NCBI GenBank assembly: GCA_039105265.1
Contig: JAPFFF010000015.1
Location: 1,922,001-1,986,000 of the forward strand
Length of the DNA stretch: 64,000 nt
Direction of reading: 5' to 3'
Origin: Tritrichomonas musculus
Taxonomy: Eukaryota > Parabasalia > Tritrichomonadida > Tritrichomonadidae
Part shown: positions 20,944-29,767 of the stretch, piece by piece
Layout of the letters: each line of letters starts with the position of its first letter
Numbering within the stretch: the stretch's first letter is position 1
The notes under the pieces: generated by a model
Database searches by the model: none
Told to the model about the DNA's origin: nothing
The model's input: only the letters and a program-made list of their open reading frames with translations
Position numbers and translations under genes: made by a program

Positions 20944-22208
20944 TCATAAATTCAAGTATTTCAGGAAATGCATATTCTTGAAAATATTAAAACTTTTTTC
21001 CAGCTTTTGAAGCATATTTCCATCAAAATTATGCTGATTTTGAAAAATTGTTGACATTCTTATAGTTAACTCAGCATTGATGAGGTCATCTTTCATTCTA
21101 GTTGATGACTCATCGATCATAAAAGTTAGCCCGCCAAAAAGACGTTCAACAGGTGTTTCGCTGCAGGGAATGGATAAAATGCGAAGTGCAATGCTGCCTA
21201 ATTTATTGTTTTTTAAGACCAAAAAATTGAATGGATCCATTGAAATTTGAGAAGATGTTAGAAGATGATTGGTAAAACATTGGTATGTTTCGAAATCTAA
21301 TAAAATGTTCGATTTTTTACAATAAAAAACAATTCCACACCATCCTTTTGAAATAAAATAATATTGATAAGCTTTAGGACAGTTTTGCCAAAACTTTGAA
21401 CCTTCACATGTCAATAAAAATGCAGAAAATGGGACTAATAAATTAATATTTTGATCGAACACTTTTTTAAATTCAGCTAATAGATCATCAGCTATTTTTG
21501 CTATTTGTTCTTTCAATTTTTCAATAGTCTCAAATAGTTTTATGAAAAGAAATTCAATTTTCATTTCATCTGATTCCATAGATGTTGCATATGATGTAAT
21601 AATTTGTGTAGCCTTTAAAACTGCATTCCAATCAAATGTTAACAATTCAGAATAAACTTGATATTCATTTTTCCTCATTGAAAGAATTTTTTTTTAATTC
21701 ATCTAAATTGTCAACAATAAATAGATGACACTCTGAAATTGACTTCCACTTTATAAAAGAAAAAAAAGGTGGATTTAAATTTTTTAATAAGCGTAGAGCC
21801 ATTTCGGTTTTTATCGTTATGTCGTGATTTGGCCTTCCATAGATGAACTGATGCGAAAGTGCTAATGCCGCACAATGGCGATTACAATTTTGCCTGTAAA
21901 TATCATTATTTAATTCAAAATTGCATGCTTTTAAATTTGCTGTATAGTCATCACAATAAACTGAACATATTATTTTATTATGTGATTTTAAAAAATTGAA
22001 ACATTCATTTAAAAAATTTGAAATGCTTTTTGAATTTTCTGTAGAAATAGTTTTGGTTTTAAAATACACATTCAAATCTAGTGTAAAGGATTATTGATAA
22101 GAATTTTCGTTTCCATTTTGTTGCACCATCAAACATTACGGAAACATATTGAGATTTCATGTTTTTAATTGCGTTTTCGATAATTAAATTTGAATAATTT
22201 ATTATCAT
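20944..22208 (-). pseudogene. hAT-family transposase remnant
   Basis: Read on the minus strand, three overlapping phases give one hAT transposase. The first piece (ATG at 22208) includes YVSVMFDGATKWKRKFL, the second (to 21665) includes VYCDDYTANLKACNFE and NRHCAALALSHQFIYG, and the third (21678 to 20944) carries the C-terminal dimerisation block LGSIALRILSIPCSETPVER followed by LFGGLTFM. The junctions near 22085 and 21670 are frameshifts. A BED zinc finger at the N-terminus is not visible, so the 5' end may be lost. No 8-bp target duplication or terminal repeats were recognised. The gene is dead as it stands. Confidence 0.75.
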
Positions 22209-22302
22209 TTGTCAAAGGTAAACGAATTTGGTTTTTTTTCAATTTTCTTATTTCGTTAAATAATCATAAAATATAAATTTAATTTATTATCTTAAACATT
22301 TT

Positions 22303-22500
22303 TTATTTAGAAGCAAATAAGATCTGTCGTAGGGAAATTGGAATAATATCAATTTTAAAATATTTAATAGAAAAAGTGAAGAAATTGAATTTTAACGTCA
22401 AGTATGTATTCAAAATATTTCTAGGTGCTCTAAGAGGAATTTGCCTAGAAAATGTTTTTTCTAACTCATTTTTATATATTATTTATTTATATTTAAATAT
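22303..22500 (+). pseudogene. Coding-like stretch, unrecognised
   Basis: The plus strand is open for about 65 codons without a start codon and gives a balanced sequence including NKICRREIGIISILKYLIEK and FLGALRGICLENVF. The minus strand is also open over part of it. It lies between the hAT remnant and the Polinton. It may be a fragment of an older gene or element; no family is recognised and chance cannot be excluded. Confidence 0.2.
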
Positions 22501-22787
22501 TTATATATTAATATAATATATAATATATTTTATCTATAATATAACATTATTATATATTATTTTTCTGTATAAAGCATATTTATAAATGATATTTTGAAAG
22601 CATATTCAAAATATATTGAGAACATTAAAATAAATAAAGTTATTAAATTTTCAGTATTTTTAAATAAAGACTATTCAATTTAAAAAAATTAAAAATGCAA
22701 ATATCTTATTTTAAAATCATTTTATCAATATTTTTATGCATTTTTAAAAATATAAAATAATATAGATATATAAATGCATGTAAATTG

Positions 22788-23020
22788 AGTAGTATATACG
22801 AGTCGGTTTCCGCTGGGGCTGGCACCCCAAGCGTCAACACGAACTCGTCATAAAAGAAAAAGAAAAAAAAGAAAAGAAAAGAAAAAGAAAAAAAGAAAAG
22901 AAAAGAAAAAAATATTCTTGTTCTCACTACTGCTCCCCATCAATGAAACGGCACAGGTACCCCACCCCACAACCGCCCATCTATGAAACGGCACAGGTAC
23001 CAGCCCCGAGAATCTCGTAC
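22788..23020 (+). repeat. Polinton left terminal inverted repeat
   Basis: It opens with AGTAGTATATACGAGTCGG, then a GC-rich stretch, a 65-bp tract of only A and G (22853-22916), and two direct copies of atgaaacggcacaggtacc about 38 bp apart. It ends near gagaatctcgtac. The same series occurs inverted at the right end. The purine tract and paired direct repeats are visible in the sequence; any role in replication or integrase binding is inference. Confidence 0.95.
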
Positions 23021-23050
23021 CTACTACAACAAAAATTAAAATAAAAGAAG

Positions 23051-23353
23051 TTAGATTTTACTAAGTAGTTCTTCTATATGAGGTAGTTCAGCATTAGTTT
23101 GAACACCTACATCCCAAAGGTCTTCAGTTTGAACACCTATCTCTTTATATTCATAGGGAATAAAATGACACTCTGTCACTATAAACATTTCTTCTTCTTC
23201 TTCTTCTTGATGTTCCTTATAGTTTTTATACAAGCCCACTCGCTTTTTTTTCTTTGGGAACTTGGTAATGTTTCTTTCTTTGTCATCAAGAGGATAATGA
23301 CGAGGTTCATTATTATCAATTCTATCAACAATGATTTTCCCCCACTTGTTCAT
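23051..23353 (-). CDS. Polinton small acidic protein with two GVQT motifs
   Basis: The frame is open from a possible upstream start at 23401. The ATG at 23353 (MNKWGKIIVDRIDNNE) gives 100 residues and leaves room for a divergent promoter toward the HNH gene. No enzymatic domain is recognised. The protein is Lys- and Glu-rich, and its C-terminal part contains EIGVQTED and DVGVQTN, which resemble dynein light chain LC8 docking motifs and recur in two other proteins of this element. Start choice and function are uncertain. Confidence 0.6.
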   Translation of the reverse strand: MNKWGKIIVDRIDNNEPRHYPLDDKERNITKFPKKKKRVGLYKNYKEHQEEEEEEMFIVTECHFIPYEYKEIGVQTEDLWDVGVQTNAELPHIEELLSKI

Positions 23354-23394
23354 ACGAAAATAAAAATGAAATGAATCATTTAAAAAGTGAGTAA

Positions 23395-23730
23395 ATGTCA
23401 TTTGTGCCACTCAAAGGCTTTACTAACGACTATGAGATACTGAATAGGTACCCCTTTACTATAAGACGTAAGAGTAATCATTTTATATGCAAAGATGCAA
23501 AACATATAAAGGGGTATATACGAGTATGTCTAAATGGCAACTACTACTTGAAACATGTACTTATAGCAAGACAGTTCATACCTAATGATGACCCACAACA
23601 TAAAATAGAGGTAGACCATATCAATAGGAATAGGGCTGACTACCATCTAAGCAACTTAAGATGGATAACCCCAACTGATAGTAACTATAACAGGGATATG
23701 CCCAAAATTATAAATGCGAGGGCAGATTAG
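23395..23730 (+). CDS. HNH endonuclease-like protein (Polinton cargo)
   Basis: The 111-residue product contains the HNH signature IEVDHINRNRADYHLSNLRW, preceded by YLKHVLIARQFIPN, which is the usual spacing of the small HNH proteins related to phage and homing nucleases. The pair of His plus Asn residues expected for metal binding is visible. Such genes are often selfish passengers in viral genomes. It is the first plus-strand gene inside the left repeat. Whether it cuts the element, the host or nothing cannot be said from sequence. Confidence 0.75.
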   Translation: MSFVPLKGFTNDYEILNRYPFTIRRKSNHFICKDAKHIKGYIRVCLNGNYYLKHVLIARQFIPNDDPQHKIEVDHINRNRADYHLSNLRWITPTDSNYNRDMPKIINARAD

Positions 23731-23971
23731 ATATTTGGTACTCTAAGAACTCAAAGGCAAAATGTTCTATTTGGTCGATAAATTCCAAATCACCATCTTT
23801 CATCATTACACCAAGAAATTCAGGTTCGAAATACTCAGCAGCTAACTCTTTTATCTTATTAATTAAAATATTACATACTCCCTCATTAGTCTCACATCTA
23901 TAATCATAGAGGTAAGATACTATTTTATAGAGGATATATATACGCTCTTTTATGGTCATGAAATAAGCCAT
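23708..23971 (-). CDS. Polinton hypothetical protein, 87 aa
   Basis: The start is an ATG at 23971 with tataa just upstream. The product MAYFMTIKERIYILYKIVSY... is helical-looking and acidic toward its C-terminus (FEFLEYQISNLP). No domain is recognised. Its 3' end overlaps the tail of the HNH gene on the other strand by about 20 bp, which fits the tight packing of the element. Confidence 0.5.
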   Translation of the reverse strand: MAYFMTIKERIYILYKIVSYLYDYRCETNEGVCNILINKIKELAAEYFEPEFLGVMMKDGDLEFIDQIEHFAFEFLEYQISNLPSHL

Positions 23972-24037
23972 TTATACAGAAATAAAAAAAATGAAATAAA
24001 CAACATCTTCTTCTTCTTTCTTTTATTTGATTTTTAA

Positions 24038-24946
24038 ATGACAAGTGATGTAGGTACACAAACTAAACCTAACAATAAAATACAACTACTACAAGGTACT
24101 ATTAAATTTCGACCTAAACTAGTTGATAGAGATGTTGCAAGATTAACAAGAGGTTTGGGTCAAACTATATGGAAGTTCTCTAATAATCAAATAAATCTAC
24201 AAAAATTATATGAGACATATTTAAATACTAGTATAGCTTTTAAAGACGTACTTGAATTTGCTAATAGACTCAAGAGAGAGAAACCAAGAGCAAAATTTAC
24301 AGGTTGTGTGTTTGCGATTAAGAAAAATCAAGATGATAAAGATGAACATGGGCATTACATAACAGTATTAAAGCCATATCAATATACTCTCCAAGAATCA
24401 GATCAAGGTATATTAACAGAGATAAAATTACATTATGATATTATCAACATAAGGATATCTCGAATGAAGACTGAGGAGGAAAAACAAGCAGCTAGAGAAC
24501 TGAGAGAGCAGATGAAAGAAAGAACATTGAAAAGTGATAAGAAAGAATATAAAACTAGAGGTATTCAAACAGATGATATACCAGAATTGGCTCCATTACC
24601 CAGACCTCCAACTTTAAATCGAAATGATTATCATCTTAACCTTAGGAAAATCGGTAGGAACCGACCCACAAATGTTGAGCCACCAACAAGGGATCAAAAT
24701 CAAAACAGAATTCAACTTTTACTTCAAAGTAGTACAAATTTAGACGAGGATGATAGACCTAAGAAAAAATCAAAACAACATAAGAAAAAATCAAAACGAC
24801 CTCGTTCACCTTCACCTCCACCTCCTCCTTCTCTCATTCACCTCCACCACCTCCACCACCTCCTCCTCCTTCATCACCACCTCCACAGTTTCCATCATCA
24901 CATACCTCTCGAGGTACTAGTCCTCCTCCAAGAGAACCCCGTATGA
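24038..24946 (+). CDS. Polinton basic protein with GTQT/GIQT motifs
   Basis: The ATG at 24038 follows a T tract and TTTTTAAATG. The 302-residue product begins MTSDVGTQTKPNN and has YKTRGIQTDDIPEL near residue 175, two LC8-like motifs. The middle is charged and helical (KTEEEKQAARELREQMKER); the C-terminal third is basic (KKKSKQHKKKSKR) and then rich in Pro and His. No family is recognised. Its end overlaps the start of the protease gene by four bases. A nucleic-acid-binding or scaffold role would be a guess. Confidence 0.55.
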   Translation: MTSDVGTQTKPNNKIQLLQGTIKFRPKLVDRDVARLTRGLGQTIWKFSNNQINLQKLYETYLNTSIAFKDVLEFANRLKREKPRAKFTGCVFAIKKNQDDKDEHGHYITVLKPYQYTLQESDQGILTEIKLHYDIINIRISRMKTEEEKQAARELREQMKERTLKSDKKEYKTRGIQTDDIPELAPLPRPPTLNRNDYHLNLRKIGRNRPTNVEPPTRDQNQNRIQLLLQSSTNLDEDDRPKKKSKQHKKKSKRPRSPSPPPPPSLIHLHHLHHLLLLHHHLHSFHHHIPLEVLVLLQENPV

Positions 24947-25611
24947 CACCACAGAAGACAGGAGAGTTTACAGTAGACCAAAGACGTCATAAAATTCATG
25001 ATTGGAGGAGTTTAGTCAATGATGAAAATATAGAAGAAGATGTTATTGATGACTACTTGAAACTTCTATATAACAAAGGAAAGAGATTGAATAAACAACC
25101 TGGTCAAAATGAAGCAGAGTTTGATAAAAAGAAAATATTGGTTGTACCTACTGCATTTTATACCCTCCTTTCTATGGCATATGAGACTAATGATATGGAA
25201 AAAATACATGAACTGATGAAAAGTCCTATCTCAGGTAAACAGTCATTTACACATTTCGATAAAGTATTTGTCCCCATTTGCTCAGATGGAGAACATTGGG
25301 TTTTATGTATTGTTCGATATCCAAAGAAAATAATCGAATGCTATGACTCTGAGAATAAGTCAATGGCACCAGAGGTAAAGACACTTAATAAGTGGATCAA
25401 TATTTCAGGAACAGGTAAGTTAAAAGCAAAATATTATGATGTACCTAGTCAAAGGAATAACAAGGATTGTGGAGTGTTTCTAATGGAATCTTGTCGTACC
25501 TTTTTGCATGAAGGAAATGGTAAGTTTAAACAACGCAATATACCAGATATTAGAAAGAGAATACTTCGAGAACTTCAAAACAATGAATTAGAAACAGGTG
25601 TTGTATATTAA
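24943..25611 (+). CDS. Polinton cysteine protease (adenain/Ulp1-like, clan CE)
   Basis: The 222-residue product carries the clan CE triad in the usual order: His118 in DGEHWVLC, Asp135 in IECYDSEN, Gln170 in DVPSQRN and the nucleophile Cys176 in NNKDCGVFLM. In adenoviruses and Polintons this family processes capsid precursors during maturation. Its position upstream of capsid and packaging genes agrees. The stop is followed by a taataaag signal-like stretch before the next gene. Confidence 0.85.
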   Translation: MTPQKTGEFTVDQRRHKIHDWRSLVNDENIEEDVIDDYLKLLYNKGKRLNKQPGQNEAEFDKKKILVVPTAFYTLLSMAYETNDMEKIHELMKSPISGKQSFTHFDKVFVPICSDGEHWVLCIVRYPKKIIECYDSENKSMAPEVKTLNKWINISGTGKLKAKYYDVPSQRNNKDCGVFLMESCRTFLHEGNGKFKQRNIPDIRKRILRELQNNELETGVVY

Positions 25612-25635
25612 TAAAGACTTTTTATTCAACTCGAA

Positions 25636-26640
25636 ATGGAATTACCACCAAGTGTTAACACTTTATATCCTAATCGAGATAATATAGTTAATGATGGTAA
25701 TACACCTCTTCCAATCGAAACAGCCTACTTCCTTGAGGATGCTCAACATGATAAAGCTAAGTTTAATAGGTATTGGTTTAATTTCCCACCAGAATGGTCA
25801 ACTGCAAACAAAGGGGAATCTATTGTTGGTGTTCGTTCAGCGCATATCATTAAGAGAAGACGCAAATTAGAATTTAATGTGACTATATTTAAAGTACAAA
25901 AATCCTACTTTGTTTTACATGGAGGAAATATAAACGACCCTATTTTAACTCAAGAACTAGTTGATAAATTCTACCAGGACGAGCTCAAAGTAGAATATGA
26001 AAAAGAGCCTACTTGGAAATGGATAGCAAATTTTGATGTTATTGATTGGGTGTCAGAGGAAGGGGACTTAAGAGGGTTCTTTGATGCTGTCAACACCGCG
26101 ATGAAATCTTGGATAGCTATGCATGGACAATATGGAAATGCATTTTCCCAAAATGATTCATTAATTGCATATCGAGATATACAAACAGATGGATATTATG
26201 ATAAAGATGGTTTTCATGAAATTATATATACCAAAAATAATGATAATATAGAGGAAGATTCAAGCCAATTTATCAATTTTTTCCAAATTGGTGATTGGAA
26301 TGAGGACTTTGCAGATGTGTTTAATATAGGCACAGGAGCTTATCAAAATAACCCTAAGAAGTATTCAACTTTAAGTAAGAGGTTGGTATTTGATAATGTA
26401 TGGGACAGACATCCATGTAAAATATATTCATCTATTGGTGAACAAGCATTGCATAACTATATTGGAGATAGTGATGTTGAATATAGTCCTATTAAGTACT
26501 TCAAGTTAAACTCAATGGACCAAAGGTTTTGGATAGACTTCTATAGTGATGCACATTATAATTGTCCAACCAAACTACCTCCTAAAGATTCATTTGTTAT
26601 CGAAATGCAATTCCTTCAATACGATAAGATGTTTATTTAA
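25636..26640 (+). CDS. Polinton candidate minor capsid or virion protein
   Basis: The 334-residue protein is rich in Trp, Phe and Tyr and has the beta-strand-like pattern of a structural protein: RYWFNFPPEWS, SIVGVRSAHIIKRRRKLEF and a C-terminal SFVIEMQFLQYDKMFI. It sits between protease and integrase, within the virion block. A single jelly-roll (penton-like) fold is a reasonable guess but no decisive motif is visible; the 246-residue protein at 39398 is a rival for that role. Confidence 0.45.
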   Translation: MELPPSVNTLYPNRDNIVNDGNTPLPIETAYFLEDAQHDKAKFNRYWFNFPPEWSTANKGESIVGVRSAHIIKRRRKLEFNVTIFKVQKSYFVLHGGNINDPILTQELVDKFYQDELKVEYEKEPTWKWIANFDVIDWVSEEGDLRGFFDAVNTAMKSWIAMHGQYGNAFSQNDSLIAYRDIQTDGYYDKDGFHEIIYTKNNDNIEEDSSQFINFFQIGDWNEDFADVFNIGTGAYQNNPKKYSTLSKRLVFDNVWDRHPCKIYSSIGEQALHNYIGDSDVEYSPIKYFKLNSMDQRFWIDFYSDAHYNCPTKLPPKDSFVIEMQFLQYDKMFI

Positions 26641-26646
26641 AAATAA

Positions 26647-27801
26647 ATGAGTAAAGAAGAACCAAGCCCATATGAAAAATTATACAACAAAGCTAAATGG
26701 AAGACCTTGGACAAATACCTTAGCATGGCAAAACAAGAGAATCTAAATGAAGAAGAAGCAAAGAAATACTTTGATGAAAGAGTAGTACATGATAAGAGAG
26801 TACCTAAAGCACAATTTATACCTATTGTATCCAAACATCCTCATGGTTATCAAATGGATACCTTCATTAATAATAAAGAGGCAGGTGGGTTGAATTATCT
26901 AATGTTCATCAATATCAACACCAGAAAAGCATATGCATATCCTATGAATGGTAAAGGAGCAAGAGAAGTATTAACAGCACTTCATAAATTTGTTAATGAT
27001 GTACCTCATGTATATTCGATAACAAGTGATGAGGATGCAGCATATTTATCATCAACAGTCTTAGACTTCATGAGAGAGAAGAACATAAAATACCGAACAA
27101 CAACTGAGAATAACCATAATGTACTTGGCATTATTAATAGGTTTATGAGAACTATAAGAGATGCTATTGGTGAAAATAGGTTTATTCAACCAAAGGAGAT
27201 GCATGATTTGGTCAACATATATAACAACTCTCCTCATAGGTCTTTAGATAATAAAGCACCTAATGATATTACTCCAGAGGATGAAATAAAGTACATACAA
27301 AAGAATGCACGCATTAATCCATACCATTTTAATCCAGGTGAGAAGGTCAGGTTAGTACTCGAAAAAGAACCATTTGGTAAAAGAAGAAGTAATTTGTCCA
27401 ATGAGTCTTATATAGTTGACTCACAAAAAGGTAACCAGTTTGTGGTCAAGTCCAAAGATGGTTCAACTAGTTCATTCCCTGGATATAGGTTGTTAAGGAC
27501 AAGAGACAAAAGGATTAAAGTAGCTGAAAGACTAAATGAAGGTAAAGAAGGTATTATTGAAAAAATATATAACTTTGATGAAGATACTGGTAAGTATGAT
27601 TTAAAATGGGAAGGAGTCGAAGGTGATGATGCCTTTGCTAGACAAACTATTAGAGATGTAAGGAGAGGTAATCCATTAGTACTTGGTACAGCAGAAAGAC
27701 AATATTGGTTGGAACAAAAGAAAAATTATGAACGACAAATTAAAGCAGGTCAAAAGGTTGAGGGCAAACCAATACCAGATAAAATTATGAAATACATTTA
27801 A
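26647..27801 (+). CDS. Polinton integrase (rve family) with chromodomain-like tail
   Basis: The 384-residue product matches Polinton integrases. An RNase H-like core begins near residue 68 (GYQMDTFINN, then YLMFININTRKAYAYPM), followed by SITSDEDAAYLSS and the region NRFMRTIRDAIG, with YNNSPHRSLDNKAPNDITPE typical of rve proteins after the core. The C-terminal part GIIEKIYNFDEDTGKYDLKW resembles a chromodomain, as in many integrases that read chromatin. It inserts the linear element into host DNA. The gene starts six bases after the preceding stop. Confidence 0.88.
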   Translation: MSKEEPSPYEKLYNKAKWKTLDKYLSMAKQENLNEEEAKKYFDERVVHDKRVPKAQFIPIVSKHPHGYQMDTFINNKEAGGLNYLMFININTRKAYAYPMNGKGAREVLTALHKFVNDVPHVYSITSDEDAAYLSSTVLDFMREKNIKYRTTTENNHNVLGIINRFMRTIRDAIGENRFIQPKEMHDLVNIYNNSPHRSLDNKAPNDITPEDEIKYIQKNARINPYHFNPGEKVRLVLEKEPFGKRRSNLSNESYIVDSQKGNQFVVKSKDGSTSSFPGYRLLRTRDKRIKVAERLNEGKEGIIEKIYNFDEDTGKYDLKWEGVEGDDAFARQTIRDVRRGNPLVLGTAERQYWLEQKKNYERQIKAGQKVEGKPIPDKIMKYI

Positions 27802-27811
27802 AAATTTGTAA

Positions 27812-28678
27812 ATGGATGAACCCCCAAGTGCAGAACTCATAAATAAAGTAGAAACATTGATTAAAGAGACCTTACGGAAGAACATGAAAGAGATAGATGG
27901 TGCTTTGATTAAACCATTATCACCTGATTATCCTTTTAGCACAAATGGTATATACTTTTTAATTGGTAAACCAGGTGCTGGTAAAAGTTTTTGGATATGG
28001 AGACATATTATGATAACAGAGAGGTTGTTTAAACATCCATACTACCAAAAGATAATATTTTGCTCAAGCTCTGGTAAAATGGATAAAACAGCTGAAACAC
28101 TTAATAAACAGATACGATCAAGAATCGATTATGTAAAGGAAAGAGAATTAATGAGTTATCTAAAACGACATCTTCGAAGAAAGATAAAGTATTATGCCAT
28201 TGTCAAATATGTATTATCTCGAATGAAAGAGACCAATGACGAAATGAGGAGGCTCATTGAGAAGCATCATTTAAATGAGCTCAATGATAAAATAATATAT
28301 ATAGCCAATAAGTTAGTCAAGTATGAAACATCATCATATCCATATAACACATTATTGATACTAGATGATTGTGCAGGTAGTGATTTATTAAAGAATGGTA
28401 ATAGTGAATTTATCAAGTTGTTAACCAAGACAAGACACTATAATTTAACATGTATCATGGCTATCCAAACTATTCGATTTGTTCATATGAATGCGAAAAG
28501 GTTAGCAACAGATATCATATGTTATACAGGATATAGTGAGGAAGATTTTACTAGCTTGTTGCAACAAACTAATAACTCATTAAATACTAAGCAGACAGTA
28601 GCTGAATACTTACAACATAAAGAACCACATGAAAAATTCGTAATGAATATTTCTGCTAATAAGTACTATTTCGAATAA
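27812..28678 (+). CDS. Polinton genome-packaging ATPase (FtsK/HerA-like)
   Basis: The 288-residue protein has a Walker A motif GKPGAGKSFW at residues 52-61, after a strand IYFLI, and a Walker B motif NTLLILDDCAGSD near residue 180, followed by TKTRHYNLTCIMAIQT, where FtsK-type sensors lie. Size and motifs match the A32-like ATPases that pump DNA into capsids of Polintons and large DNA viruses. It sits between the integrase and a small Gly-rich protein. Confidence 0.88.
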   Translation: MDEPPSAELINKVETLIKETLRKNMKEIDGALIKPLSPDYPFSTNGIYFLIGKPGAGKSFWIWRHIMITERLFKHPYYQKIIFCSSSGKMDKTAETLNKQIRSRIDYVKERELMSYLKRHLRRKIKYYAIVKYVLSRMKETNDEMRRLIEKHHLNELNDKIIYIANKLVKYETSSYPYNTLLILDDCAGSDLLKNGNSEFIKLLTKTRHYNLTCIMAIQTIRFVHMNAKRLATDIICYTGYSEEDFTSLLQQTNNSLNTKQTVAEYLQHKEPHEKFVMNISANKYYFE

Positions 28679-28695
28679 TTTTTTATTTTTTAAAA

Positions 28696-29151
28696 ATGGG
28701 AATTGAACGTCATTCAGTAGAAGATTATTGGAAGCCAAATTATTCCAAAAAGCAACAATTTTCTCCATGGCAAGAGATAATAAAAGGAGGAGTAGGACTA
28801 GGCGGTAAGTTATTAATGGGAGCAGCAGATAGTTTTTCGGGAGGTCTTGCAAGTAAACTATTAGATGCTTCAGCAGGTGGATTAACCAAGCATGCTGGTG
28901 TTATTGGTTCAGTTGCGAGAGGTCTTGGTGAAAGCTTCTTGAGCGATAGTACAAGAAATAAAATAGCAAATATAGCTGACACAGCATTAAAATATGTCCC
29001 AGAAGGAAAAGTGAAAACTGCCTTATCATCAATTAATAAATCTGCAAAAGGTGATTCAGTTGGAGCACCTCTTGAAAAGCCAGCATTTTCGTCTAGATCA
29101 TTACAAGAGAGTGACTTTACTACCAACAATCGGGCGAGAACCTACATCTAA
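28696..29151 (+). CDS. Polinton small Gly/Ala-rich protein (pVI/PX-like candidate)
   Basis: The 151-residue product has amphipathic Gly/Ala/Ser-rich helices (GGVGLGGKLLMGAADSFSGG, HAGVIGSVARGLGESFL) and a basic C-terminus. In composition and length it recalls the membrane-active or core proteins PX/pVI encoded near the capsid genes of Polintons and adenoviruses. This is inference from composition and position, not from a conserved motif. Confidence 0.5.
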   Translation: MGIERHSVEDYWKPNYSKKQQFSPWQEIIKGGVGLGGKLLMGAADSFSGGLASKLLDASAGGLTKHAGVIGSVARGLGESFLSDSTRNKIANIADTALKYVPEGKVKTALSSINKSAKGDSVGAPLEKPAFSSRSLQESDFTTNNRARTYI

Positions 29152-29198
29152 TGAAAACTCAAAAAAACTAAATTTTTGGACTTTTTTGTTTATTTTAA

Positions 29199-29750
29199 AT
29201 GTCAAAACATCTAACAGGTTCTAAGAGACTTGCAGTTATTCATAAATGGTTGAATGGAAGGGATGACCCAGATTGGGAAGTTTTACCTACAAAAACCAAA
29301 GACAAGTATATTGTAAAACAGCGAAAAACTCCAATAACTCGAGAATATCAAGAAAACTCAGAAAGTGAAAATAACGAAGAAACTCAAGAAAACTCAGACA
29401 GTGAAGAACATGAGGAACTTGAAGAAAAGCCAAGAAAGCCAATAAGTTCGAAAGCTGCACGAAAACCTCCAAAACCTCGAAAAACTCAACAAAGCCAAGT
29501 TTATGACCCTACTGTGAATGAGGAAATACTAAAACAGCTAAAATCACTAGGTGAAGAAATGAAGATAAGTCGAGAGAAGAAAGAACAGAGACGTATGATA
29601 AAGGAGGTTGTTGATAAAAGGATGAGTAAACCAAGACAACAGTATGTTCCTGAAGAACCGCCACAACAATATGAAGAAGAACAACAACCTCAATATATAC
29701 CTATGAGACCTATTGGTAGGAGAAATCGCATCTTTGAAGATATGATGTAA
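29199..29750 (+). CDS. Polinton hypothetical charged protein, 183 aa
   Basis: It starts MSKHLTGSKRLAVIHKWLNG and continues into Glu/Asn/Ser-rich and Lys/Pro-rich stretches (KPRKPISSKAARKPPKPRK) and a Gln/Pro-rich tail. It is probably largely disordered. It lies immediately before the major capsid gene, so a scaffold or core role is possible, but no family is recognised. Confidence 0.5.
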   Translation: MSKHLTGSKRLAVIHKWLNGRDDPDWEVLPTKTKDKYIVKQRKTPITREYQENSESENNEETQENSDSEEHEELEEKPRKPISSKAARKPPKPRKTQQSQVYDPTVNEEILKQLKSLGEEMKISREKKEQRRMIKEVVDKRMSKPRQQYVPEEPPQQYEEEQQPQYIPMRPIGRRNRIFEDMM

Positions 29751-29767
29751 ATTTTTTTCCATCTAAA

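Noticed and set aside
22853-22916. A/G-only tract as a possible microsatellite of host origin
   Set aside because: The same tract occurs inverted at the other end of the Polinton, so it belongs to the terminal repeat.
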